Below, one piece after another: positions 49,392 through 59,467 of a stretch of 64,000 nucleotides of DNA; position 1 is the stretch's first letter; each line of letters starts with the position of its first letter. The notes beneath the pieces were generated by a model, which ran no database searches, was not told the DNA's origin, and worked only from the letters and a program-made list of their open reading frames with translations. Made by a program: the position numbers and the translations under genes. Source of the DNA: Sphingomonadaceae bacterium (lineage in GTDB: Bacteria > Pseudomonadota > Alphaproteobacteria > Sphingomonadales > Sphingomonadaceae); assembly GCA_947454135.1 (NCBI GenBank), contig CANGJI010000001.1, forward strand, positions 1 through 64,000, written 5' to 3'.

Positions 49392-50387
49392 TCAGGCACC
49401 CATCAGTCGCGCAGCGTGCAGCGCGTGGTACGTGAGGACGCCGGAGCAACCCGCACGTTTGAACGCGAGCAAGGTTTCCAGCACCAACGCATCCCGATCC
49501 CCAGCCCCGACTGCCGCAGCCGCTTCGATCATCGCGTACTCGCCGCTCACCTGATAGGCGAAGACGGGCACCTGAAACGCCTCTTTCACGCGCAGTGCGA
49601 TGTCGAGGTAGGGCAGACCGGGCTTGACCATCACGCTGTCCGCGCCCTCGGCAATATCGAGTTCGACCTCACGCAGCGCTTCCTCGGCGTTGCCCGGATC
49701 CATCTGGTAGGTCTTCTTGTTGCCCTTGAGCAGGCCGCGCGATCCGACGGCATCACGGAACGGGCCATAGAAGGCAGACGCATATTTCGCCGCGTAGGCC
49801 ATGATCTGCACATTGATATGGCCACCCTCTTCGAGGGCCTCGCGGATCGAACCGATCCGGCCGTCCATCATGTCGGAAGGGGCGATGATGTCAGCGCCAG
49901 CTGCTGCCTGGTTAAGGCTTTGGCCGACCAGCACATCGACTGTTGCATCGTTGAGAACATAGCCCTCATCATCGATCAGGCCGTCTTGCCCATGACTGGT
50001 GTACGGGTCGAGCGCGACGTCGGTCAGAACACCAAGCGATTCACCGCAGGCATCCTTGATGGCCTTGATGGCCCGGCACATCAGATTGTCTGGATTGAGC
50101 GCTTCGGCCCCGTCCTCGCTACGGCGATTCGGTTGCGTGTTCGGGAACAATGCAATGCATGGAATACCAGCCGCGGCGGCCTCCTTGGCGCGCTGTGCCA
50201 CGAGATCGACTGACCATCGCGACACGCCTGGCAAAGAACCGATCGGGTCTTCAATTCCGTGCCCATCGGTCACGAACAGAGGCCAGATCAGATCGGCAGG
50301 GGTGACAAGCACTTCACGGTGAAGGGCGCGGCTCCACGCGGTGGCGCGGGTGCGGCGGAGGCGGACGTTGGGGTAGCCAGCAGACAT
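49392..50387 (-). CDS. hemB: Delta-aminolevulinic acid dehydratase (porphobilinogen synthase)
   Basis: HemB condenses two 5-aminolevulinate molecules to porphobilinogen in haem synthesis. The 331 residues contain DVALDPYTSHGQDGLIDDEG, whose lack of the zinc cysteine cluster indicates a magnesium-type enzyme, and the two active-site lysine regions GNKKTYQMDPGN and SVMVKPGLPYLD. The ATG at 50387 is used; the longer frame adds 12 unconserved residues. It heads a tight operon with GNAT, gamma-carbonic anhydrase and DUF167. Confidence 0.97.
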   Translation of the reverse strand: MSAGYPNVRLRRTRATAWSRALHREVLVTPADLIWPLFVTDGHGIEDPIGSLPGVSRWSVDLVAQRAKEAAAAGIPCIALFPNTQPNRRSEDGAEALNPDNLMCRAIKAIKDACGESLGVLTDVALDPYTSHGQDGLIDDEGYVLNDATVDVLVGQSLNQAAAGADIIAPSDMMDGRIGSIREALEEGGHINVQIMAYAAKYASAFYGPFRDAVGSRGLLKGNKKTYQMDPGNAEEALREVELDIAEGADSVMVKPGLPYLDIALRVKEAFQVPVFAYQVSGEYAMIEAAAAVGAGDRDALVLETLLAFKRAGCSGVLTYHALHAARLMGA

Positions 50388-50438
50388 GATGGTTGTTCTA
50401 GGCGCTGCAGCACCTTTGGGCAACCAGGTCGGGCCTTG

Positions 50439-51959
50439 CTAGCGCTGCGCCCCGACGATGGCACCTGGCCTAACGGAGAGGAGGGCATGCAACCGCGCCT
50501 TGAAGGCTGCGATTTGCTTCGGATCGACGGCCTGCCGTCTTTGAATCATGCGCACCGAAAGAGGATCGACAGTCTGCCCACCACGATACACTTCGTAGTG
50601 CAGGTGGGCGCCGGTTGAAAGGCCGGTTGATCCCACGTAGCCGATGATTTGCCCACGGCGGACCGTCATCCCCGGTCCGACCGCGATCCGGCTCATATGA
50701 CCATAGCCCGTCGCAATGCCGCCGCCATGGTCGAGGCGCACATAGTTGCCATGTCCGCCATGCCAGCCAGCATATTCGACGCGGCCATCAGTCGCGGCAT
50801 AGATCGGCGAGCCCCATGAGGCTGCGAAGTCGATGCCGGCATGCATCCGGACATAGCCGAGAATGGGATGGCGCCGCATGCCGTAGCCCGATGTGATATG
50901 ACCATTGACCGGCGCTCCGAAGAACCCCTGATCCGTCTGGCCGGATCCGGTAAGGTCGGCCAGCGAGGTGAAGCTGCCATCCGCCCCCCAGCGCAGCAAT
51001 TGTGCTCGGGGCTGACCGGAGCGCACAACGCCTGCGTAGAGCAGATTCCCAGCTTCACCTTGGCCATCTGCCGCGTGCTTGTAGTCAACAATAAGGTCGA
51101 ACATGTCGGTCGGCGCGATCTCGTCAAATGGCATCGCCTGATCGATCGCGCGCAGATAGTCCTGAACAGCGCCGGGAGGCGCCCCAGCAGCGCGTGCCGA
51201 ACGATAGAGGCTGGAGCCGACGAAGCCTTGAACGCGCAATGGCGTCACATCGACCGCGATCGCTTTGCGAGCCAGTGTCAGGCCGCCGCCTTGTCGGTTG
51301 ATCGAAAGCCCAAGGTCAAACCGCGGGCGGAACTCGATAGCCTGTAGCGGTCGGGGATCGGCTGCATTGCTGCGTGCGCCAAGCGTTATTGCAAAGCGAG
51401 TACCCGGCGTAATGTCAGTAAGTGGAATGGCGCTGGCAACCATGGCCGCGACTTGTCCAGCATCGCCCGATCCAACACCTGCGCGCTGCAGCATGCGCGG
51501 CAGGCTGTCGTTCTCCCCGATCGTCGCCGCAAGCTGGATCAGCGGGCGCTCTGGAGCAGCTGCGAGCCGCGTTACTGCGTCTGTTGCCGCAAAGTGCCGG
51601 CCCTGCATTGAGCCGCTTGCGAATGGACGCATCGATTGTGCGCGAAATTCCACCAGCGATGCTTCGTCCAGCGACACCATTGGCGCAGCCTCGAGCGGCG
51701 CGAAACGGGGCCAGAACATCAAGACAAGCACAACCAGACCGACCAGCAGGCCAAGACCGCGAAACCATCCGGCACTACCGACGTTTTCAGCAAGATCGGG
51801 CACAAGCATGCGCCGATCCGTCCAGCGCTCGACGCTCTGGCAAACGCGGGTCCAGCGCATTGCCAGGGGGTGGCTGCTCTCTCGGAATGTCACACGAGGG
51901 GGAAGGGGAGTTGACTGCGCTGCTATAGGCAGGATGGGCGCCCGGCGTGCAGGCGCCAT
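50439..51959 (-). CDS. M23 family metallopeptidase, membrane-anchored
   Basis: This M23 endopeptidase is about 506 residues long, with one membrane helix (GLGLLVGLVVLVLMFWP), a LysM/OapA-like periplasmic middle (IQLAATIGENDSLPRMLQRA), and a catalytic LytM domain. The zinc motifs are intact: YVRMHAGIDFAASWG and GAHLHYEVY. It cuts peptidoglycan crosslinks. The start is uncertain: GTG 52106 and ATG 51860 are also possible, and none has a strong Shine-Dalgarno. It lies 51 bp before hemB on the same strand and diverges from DUF3667. Confidence 0.88.
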   Translation of the reverse strand: MAPARRAPILPIAAQSTPLPPRVTFRESSHPLAMRWTRVCQSVERWTDRRMLVPDLAENVGSAGWFRGLGLLVGLVVLVLMFWPRFAPLEAAPMVSLDEASLVEFRAQSMRPFASGSMQGRHFAATDAVTRLAAAPERPLIQLAATIGENDSLPRMLQRAGVGSGDAGQVAAMVASAIPLTDITPGTRFAITLGARSNAADPRPLQAIEFRPRFDLGLSINRQGGGLTLARKAIAVDVTPLRVQGFVGSSLYRSARAAGAPPGAVQDYLRAIDQAMPFDEIAPTDMFDLIVDYKHAADGQGEAGNLLYAGVVRSGQPRAQLLRWGADGSFTSLADLTGSGQTDQGFFGAPVNGHITSGYGMRRHPILGYVRMHAGIDFAASWGSPIYAATDGRVEYAGWHGGHGNYVRLDHGGGIATGYGHMSRIAVGPGMTVRRGQIIGYVGSTGLSTGAHLHYEVYRGGQTVDPLSVRMIQRRQAVDPKQIAAFKARLHALLSVRPGAIVGAQR

Positions 51960-52269
51960 GCCTGAGCGCGCGCGACCGAAGGTCACGTGGCCAGCAAGCC
52001 CCAACTCCTCACGCGGGCCCAACACCCAGGTTGCTTCCCTTTCCAGTGCAAGAGCCGATCGGTCGCTCCGGCTCAGCGCAATGCAAACACTGCACAAATC
52101 CTGCACTTGGAAGGTTAATTCGGCGTAAACCCCTGCCTAAACGCTGCGCTACCCGAGCACGGCGAATTCCGGTCCATCCCTGGCAGTCGAGTCTCGCAGC
52201 ATGGTCACCACGCTATGGATTGGGTAACATGCGCAGCGAATTGAACTGAACGAAGCAGGATAGCGGGGC
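51960..52269. other. Divergent intergenic region between the M23 and DUF3667 genes
   Basis: If the M23 gene starts at 51959 this is about 310 bp without a gene. It holds two CTGCAC copies 14 bp apart (about 52090-52106) and a GGTTAA (TTAACC on the minus strand, 52113-52118), which could be a CtrA-like half-site. Part of it may be M23 coding sequence if the GTG at 52106 is used. I see nothing else. Confidence 0.4.
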
Positions 52270-53304
52270 ATGAGCGAAGCACAGACACTAGGCGATGCCA
52301 TTGGCGCGGGGCTGACAGTGCGTGCGCTCGAGCCCCAGGCAGGCGGTGAGAGCGACCGCGGACATACGCATGAAAGCGCGTGCCTCAACTGCGGCACACC
52401 CTTGACCGGCAGTCATTGTCACAATTGTGGGCAGGCGGCGCATGTCCATCGCACGCTTGGCGCGTTCTTTCACGATCTGCTTCACGGCGTATTCCATTTC
52501 GAAGGCAAGGTCTGGCACACATTGCCGATGCTGATCTTCCGGCCCGGGAAGCTGACGCGCGAATACATCGACGGACGCCGGGCACGCTACGTGTCACCGC
52601 TCGCCTTGTTCCTCTTCAGCGTCTTCATCATGTTTGCGGTGATCCAGCGTACTGCGGGCGAACTGGATGTGGGCAAGGACGGCCAGGCTGCAATCAATGC
52701 AGGGATGTCCAAGGGGTCCGAGGAAGTCGAGAAGTCGCTCAAGGTCGCGCGAGCGAAACGCGCTGAAATCAAGGCACGCGGTGGCAACGCCGACGATCTC
52801 GACACGGAGATCGACCGGCAGGAGCGTGCGCTGGCAGCTATGCAGCGACTAGGGGGTGAGAAGCTAGCCTCGACCGGCTTTTCCATCCTCGATGAGGTTA
52901 TCGACCAGACAAAGAGCAACCCGAAATTGGTCCTCTACAAGATGCAGAGCCACGCCTACAAATACAGCTGGGCACTGGTTCCAATCTCAGTGCCGTTCCT
53001 CTGGCTATTGTTCCCGTTCAGCAGACGGTTCCACCTGTACGACCATACTGTTTTTGTGACGTACTCGCTGAGCTTCATGACTCTGCTGTTCACGGCCGGC
53101 ATGATCGCCGAAGCATTGGGCGTCGACATTGTAGCTGTCCTGCTCGCCCTCGTTCCGCCTATCCACATGTACAAGCAGTTGCGGGGAACATACGGCGCTT
53201 CACGGTTTGGAGCGTTGGTCCGTACATCTGGGCTTCTGGTCTTCGCCTTGGTGGCGCTGACAATCTATCTGATCTCGATCGCGGCGGAAGCAGGCGCTGG
53301 TTAG
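52270..53304 (+). CDS. DUF3667 domain membrane protein with zinc ribbon
   Basis: This 344-residue protein starts with a cytoplasmic zinc ribbon (CLNCGTPLTGSHCHNCGQ, about 38-55), followed by the DUF3667 hallmark HRTLGAFFHDLLHGVFHFEG and KVWHTLPMLIFRPGKLTREY. A charged helical insert (about 140-215) separates the first membrane helix from three C-terminal ones (FVTYSLSFMTLLFTAGMIAE, VLLALVPPIHMYKQL). Its function is unknown. It diverges from the M23 gene and ends 13 bp from the convergent qor gene. Confidence 0.85.
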   Translation: MSEAQTLGDAIGAGLTVRALEPQAGGESDRGHTHESACLNCGTPLTGSHCHNCGQAAHVHRTLGAFFHDLLHGVFHFEGKVWHTLPMLIFRPGKLTREYIDGRRARYVSPLALFLFSVFIMFAVIQRTAGELDVGKDGQAAINAGMSKGSEEVEKSLKVARAKRAEIKARGGNADDLDTEIDRQERALAAMQRLGGEKLASTGFSILDEVIDQTKSNPKLVLYKMQSHAYKYSWALVPISVPFLWLLFPFSRRFHLYDHTVFVTYSLSFMTLLFTAGMIAEALGVDIVAVLLALVPPIHMYKQLRGTYGASRFGALVRTSGLLVFALVALTIYLISIAAEAGAG

Positions 53305-53317
53305 AACGAACGCCGGG

Positions 53318-54298
53318 TCAGCAGTCGAGTGTGAAAGGCCCCGCCGCCCGCGCTTCAAGTGCGGCATGAGCTTCACCTGCGTCGCCCAGCGCAAAGCGGC
53401 CACCAAGTGTCATTGGCAGCGCGCCTTCAGCCATCGCGGCAAAGAGCTTTTCCGATGCTGCAAGAAGCGTTGCCCGGGTAGAAATGTACGGCCAAAGGAA
53501 GGGCCGAGAGACCTTGGCCGATTTGGCACCAAGGCGGGAAAGGTCGAACGGGGGAATGGGACCAGAAGCCTGCCCGTAATGGACAAGATGGCCCTTCACC
53601 GCCAGCGACGCCAAGGAACCTTCGAACGTATCGGCTCCAACTGCATCGTATACCGCACCAACGCCTGCGCCGTCGGTGAAGGCCATGACACGTTTGACAA
53701 CGTCCTCTTCGCGGTAGAGGATCACCTCGTCACAACCGGCGGCTTGCGCGATCGCAGCCTTCTCAGGCGACCCGGCCGTACCGATCACACGCCCCCCTTT
53801 GAGCCGTGCCATCCTGGCCACGAGCTGACCGACCCCGCCACCCGCTGCTTGAACAAGGACAGGCATTCCCGGCAGGACCGGTTCGACTTCTTCCACCAAT
53901 GCCTGCGCCGTAAGACCCTTTAGAAACCACGCCGCTGCAACCCCGTGGTCGATACCCGTAGGCACCGGCACGGCCAGTGCGGCGCTTATCACACGCATCC
54001 GCGCATACCCGCCGTAATTGCGGGCAATGTACGCAATGTGATCGCCGGGCACGAAATCAGTGACGCCTTCCCCGACCGCTTCGACCGTGGCGACAGCTTC
54101 AAGGCCCGGAATGCCCGGGAGGTCGAGCGTACGGTAAGCGCCCGACCGTACATAGATGTCGTGGAAGTTTACTGAAGCAGCATGCTGCCGGATCAGTAAC
54201 TCGCCAGCTCCAGGGGCCGGGACCTCGACGGATTCGAGTTTCATGACGTCCGGGCCACCGTATGCCCGGATGACGACAGCCTCGCTGGTGATACTCAT
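53318..54298 (-). CDS. NADPH:quinone reductase, QorA-like
   Basis: This 326-residue zinc-free medium-chain reductase resembles QorA: VNFHDIYVRSGAYRTLDLPG, IPGLEAVATVEAVGEGVTDF, the nucleotide motif VLVQAAGGGVGQLVARMA and GHLVHYGQASGPIPPFDLSRL. It probably reduces quinones with NADPH. The ATG at 54298 is used, as the longer frame overlaps ftsH. It is 19 bp after ftsH, a position that in many bacteria is taken by folP or glmM, and is distinct from the PIG3-type enzyme at 40 kb. Confidence 0.9.
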   Translation of the reverse strand: MSITSEAVVIRAYGGPDVMKLESVEVPAPGAGELLIRQHAASVNFHDIYVRSGAYRTLDLPGIPGLEAVATVEAVGEGVTDFVPGDHIAYIARNYGGYARMRVISAALAVPVPTGIDHGVAAAWFLKGLTAQALVEEVEPVLPGMPVLVQAAGGGVGQLVARMARLKGGRVIGTAGSPEKAAIAQAAGCDEVILYREEDVVKRVMAFTDGAGVGAVYDAVGADTFEGSLASLAVKGHLVHYGQASGPIPPFDLSRLGAKSAKVSRPFLWPYISTRATLLAASEKLFAAMAEGALPMTLGGRFALGDAGEAHAALEARAAGPFTLDC

Positions 54299-54317
54299 GG
54301 CGGCAGAGCTGCTCCGC

Positions 54318-56258
<1,941 letters not shown>

Positions 56259-56350
56259 GGCGCGGCTTTCGATCCGGGGATGATTTTGCCCTTCCAATGT
56301 AGGACGGCCTCGGGGAATCGCAATATAACCTTGGCGGCGAATTTCGGGTA

Positions 56351-57355
56351 CTAGGGACTTCCCATCGGGGAATCAGGATTGCGTCGGGGTCTGGGAGCCA
56401 AGGCAAAGCACCATTCCGCTTTCCGCCCATCGCCGCGTACGCCGGCAAGTGTCGCGATTTCGCCGGCCACAAGACGATCATGCCAGCGCGCGAGCGCATT
56501 CCCGCGGAGCCTTGAGCCTCCAAGCCTTGCGATGATCCGCTCGAGTACGCGGAGCGCAACAACCCTTGGAACGCCGCCCGCATGCCAGAACAGTCTATCA
56601 CCCTGCATTCTGAGGGTACCAAGGCAGCGCTCGGCAGCCCATTCAATGGCTGCATCCGCTTCAGCAAGATGGCGGGCGCTCGCAGCGATAGCCATTGGGT
56701 CGAGATCAATCGCATGGCTCAGTTGTTTGCGAATCCGCGCCCGCTCAAAGCGCATGTCCGTGTTCGAGGCATCGAGCACAGGTTCAAGTCCGGCTGCTGC
56801 GACAATCCCGGCCAGTTCGCTTCTGCGCCAACCGAGAAGAGGGCGCAGCAACTGGCATTCGTGCATGCCGGGCAGGTTCGATCGCGCCCTCATTGCAGCC
56901 AGACCGCGCACACCGGCCCCGCGCGCAAGCCGCATCAGGAGTGTTTCCGCCTGATCGTCCGCGTGGTGGGCCGTGGCGATCGCCTTCAGGCCAGTGCGCA
57001 GGGCCCACGCGCCCAAGGCCGCGTAGCGCGCTTCCCGCGCGCGCTCCTGCAAGGCTGAGCCCGGCTCCAATGCGATGCTCAGTATTTCGTGAGAAATTCC
57101 AAGATCACCGCACAGTCCGGCAACGTACTGTGCCTCAGCGGCGCTTTCGGGCCGAAGCCCATGGTCGACTGTCGCGACCATGAAGCCGCCCGGTAGCGCT
57201 GCCTGCGCCAGTAGCAGCAAGCCAAGACTGTCTGGCCCGCCAGAAACAGCCAAGCCTACCGGCGTGTTCTCAGGCCAGATTGCTAGCCAATCCGCAGCGA
57301 AGCGGGATTGCAGCAGGCTATCAATTGCAGGCCACCGGTTTGGTCGCAGCCTCAT
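56351..57355 (-). CDS. tilS: tRNA(Ile)-lysidine synthetase
   Basis: TilS attaches lysine to C34 of the tRNA-Ile with CAU anticodon, changing it to read AUA. The 334 residues have the PP-loop [33 protein letters not shown], and [19 protein letters not shown]. The C-terminal domains are short, so it is the small alphaproteobacterial type. The ATG at 57355 overlaps the end of ybgF by 35 nt, and the N-terminus before the PP-loop is about 35 residues; no better start is visible. Confidence 0.92.
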   Translation of the reverse strand: MRLRPNRWPAIDSLLQSRFAADWLAIWPENTPVGLAVSGGPDSLGLLLLAQAALPGGFMVATVDHGLRPESAAEAQYVAGLCGDLGISHEILSIALEPGSALQERAREARYAALGAWALRTGLKAIATAHHADDQAETLLMRLARGAGVRGLAAMRARSNLPGMHECQLLRPLLGWRRSELAGIVAAAGLEPVLDASNTDMRFERARIRKQLSHAIDLDPMAIAASARHLAEADAAIEWAAERCLGTLRMQGDRLFWHAGGVPRVVALRVLERIIARLGGSRLRGNALARWHDRLVAGEIATLAGVRGDGRKAEWCFALAPRPRRNPDSPMGSP

Positions 57356-58313
57356 ATTGCGACTTCAGGCGCCCGGCCAACTCGGTTGGATACGTCTGAC
57401 GAAACTCCGCGAACGCCACACAGGCCCGCTTCTCTTCCTTGAGCCGGCTCATGGCAACACCGAGATAGAGCAGGCTATCCGCAGCGCGGTCACCTTTGCG
57501 ATCGGCCTGATAATTCTGAAGGAAATACTGCGCAGCAGTGCCTGGCTTGCCATCGTCAAGATAAGCTCGCCCGAGGAGATTGCGGGCATAACTGATCCGG
57601 GAATGGCGCGGGTACTGCTGGACGAAACGAAGCAATTGCTGCTGCGCCTCTGGGAAGAACTTGGCTTCCCACAAGCGATAGCCGTAGGTGTACTCATCCT
57701 CTCCCTTGTCGTTGGTCGAGGGCTTCTCGATTGCCATCACAGCCGCCACACGATCAGGAGAGGCTTCTGCCTTCGTGGCATCAGGTTTGCTGGCAGCCGG
57801 TTTCGCCGCTGGCTTGGCGGGCGGAGCCGGTTCCGCAGCTGGGACCGGCACAGAGGCAGGAGGGTTTACCGGCGCTGCCTGGGCGGGAGCTGGTGCAGTG
57901 GTTGCGGCACCCGAAGCCGCCGCTTCGAGCGTCACCAGTCGTGCCTCGAGCTTGGCGATATGGTTCTGGTTTTCCTCGCTGGCAGCCGTCAGTCGCTGCA
58001 ATTGAGATTCAACTGCGTCCATCCGCGAGAGCAGGTCAGTCACTGCTGTTGGCGTTGGCGCAGGCGGTGCCGCTCCGGAAACGGGAGGAGTGATTTCGGG
58101 ACCGAAAGTCTTGCCGGCGCCATCAGGGAAAACCTTGCGCTGCACGGCCCGCAGTTCCGCCTCGATTCGCCGCAAACGGAGATCTGTGGTTTCTTGAGCG
58201 GCTTGCGCATGCGCAGCCGGAGCATATTCCATCGGCAGCAAAGTTACCGAAAGAGCAGCGAGGGTGAGGGCCATTGCCGAACTATTGCGGCCAGAGCCAA
58301 ACATCATCTTCAT
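57321..58313 (-). CDS. ybgF: Tol-Pal system protein YbgF/CpoB
   Basis: This 330-residue periplasmic protein has a signal peptide (SAMALTLAALSVTLL...), an N-terminal coiled coil (DLRLRRIEAELRAVQRKVF and later LLSRMDAVESQLQRL), a Pro/Ala-rich linker and C-terminal TPR repeats (YTYGYRLWEAKFFPEAQQQL). In E. coli CpoB links PBP1B with the Tol system during constriction. The ATG at 58313 (MKMMFGSGRNSS) was chosen for the signal peptide. pal and tolB are not in the window; tilS overlaps its 3' end. Confidence 0.9.
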   Translation of the reverse strand: MKMMFGSGRNSSAMALTLAALSVTLLPMEYAPAAHAQAAQETTDLRLRRIEAELRAVQRKVFPDGAGKTFGPEITPPVSGAAPPAPTPTAVTDLLSRMDAVESQLQRLTAASEENQNHIAKLEARLVTLEAAASGAATTAPAPAQAAPVNPPASVPVPAAEPAPPAKPAAKPAASKPDATKAEASPDRVAAVMAIEKPSTNDKGEDEYTYGYRLWEAKFFPEAQQQLLRFVQQYPRHSRISYARNLLGRAYLDDGKPGTAAQYFLQNYQADRKGDRAADSLLYLGVAMSRLKEEKRACVAFAEFRQTYPTELAGRLKSQYEAATKPVACN

Positions 58314-58436
58314 TGTCACTCCCGTCGGATCACAGCTGCTTCCATGCGCTCGCTTTAGGCCAGCGCGCAAGCATCTGGGAAAAATTTGCGAGACTGATCA
58401 CTGTGTTTCACACAGCTCACCGCCATTTTCGGAAGC

Positions 58437-59348
58437 TTAGCCGACTGATGGTGCAACGCCCCGTGTTGGTCCCGCAACCGGCGTGGTCGGACGAGCCCGC
58501 AGGCTTGCCGCGTCGATTGGCACGTCCTTCATAACCTTCTCGGCTTCACCAAGGCGCGGCACGGGCTGACCACCGATCGTGATCGAAAGCGCATCGGGCC
58601 TGCCGGTCCAGAGTTTGGGACTGATGGCGTCTGCCGGCACGGTGTAACTTTCGCCCTTGGCAAGCTGTTTCTGCATCAACTGCTTGCCTTGCCCATCGTA
58701 GAACTTGACCCAGATGCCATCTTCCAGCGCGGTGAAAATCACAGGGTAATTCGCGGAAGTCTGCGGAACAGCAGGCTGTGCGAGGCGCACCTGCGCAGGC
58801 CGCGGTGCTGGCGGAGCCGGTTCGGCGGCCTGCACCAGCGGCGGCAGCGAAACGGCAGGGGCGTAGTAGCTGCGCCAGAATATGCCACCCATGGCCAGAA
58901 TGGCGCCAACCAGCAGCAACGCAAGCCAGCCGATAAGTCTGGATGGTGTCTTAGCCGGGTCCCCGACTTCGAACTGGTTGAGCACGCGGGGCTCGGGCCG
59001 TGGCGCGCGGCCCTGAAGCTCCTGGCGGACCGCATCGGCAATCTCATCGTCGTCAAGGCCAACGGCTCGTGCATAAGCCTTGGCAAAGCCGATTGCGTAC
59101 GGCCTACCCGGCAGAACGCTGTAATCACCCGACTCCAACGCCTCGATATGTCGAATGGTTACACGGGTCCGACGCGCGATCTCGTCGGCATTCAGGCCAA
59201 GTACGTGACGGGCCGCGACCAGACGCGCTGAAACGCTTGCAGGCGCATCGTCAGAACCTCCACCCGAACCGGATAGATCAAAGGCGTTGTCGGTGCTGAC
59301 CGTATTGCGTTCGCCGTCCTCGGCCACGGCGTAGTTCCCGTCGTTCAT
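58437..59348 (-). CDS. RodZ-like helix-turn-helix membrane protein
   Basis: This 303-residue protein has an N-terminal cytoplasmic HTH (ARLVAARHVLGLNADEIARR and HIEALESGDYSVLPGRPYAI), one membrane helix (LIGWLALLLVGAILAMGGIF) and a periplasmic domain (DUF4115) with VIFTALEDGIWVKFYDGQGK. This is the RodZ architecture, which links MreB to the elongasome. The ATG at 59348 (MNDGNYAVAED) is used. It follows ptsP by 119 bp and precedes ybgF. Confidence 0.88.
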   Translation of the reverse strand: MNDGNYAVAEDGERNTVSTDNAFDLSGSGGGSDDAPASVSARLVAARHVLGLNADEIARRTRVTIRHIEALESGDYSVLPGRPYAIGFAKAYARAVGLDDDEIADAVRQELQGRAPRPEPRVLNQFEVGDPAKTPSRLIGWLALLLVGAILAMGGIFWRSYYAPAVSLPPLVQAAEPAPPAPRPAQVRLAQPAVPQTSANYPVIFTALEDGIWVKFYDGQGKQLMQKQLAKGESYTVPADAISPKLWTGRPDALSITIGGQPVPRLGEAEKVMKDVPIDAASLRARPTTPVAGPTRGVAPSVG

Positions 59349-59467
59349 CGTTGTTCCGGGCATTCTCTGCTTGGTTGCGAACCCAAGTGGACGCAGCATG
59401 CCCCGACCCGAAAAGTCAATGTCTTTGAGTCAGTAACGGCATGATGTGACACGCCAGTGCGACGAGA

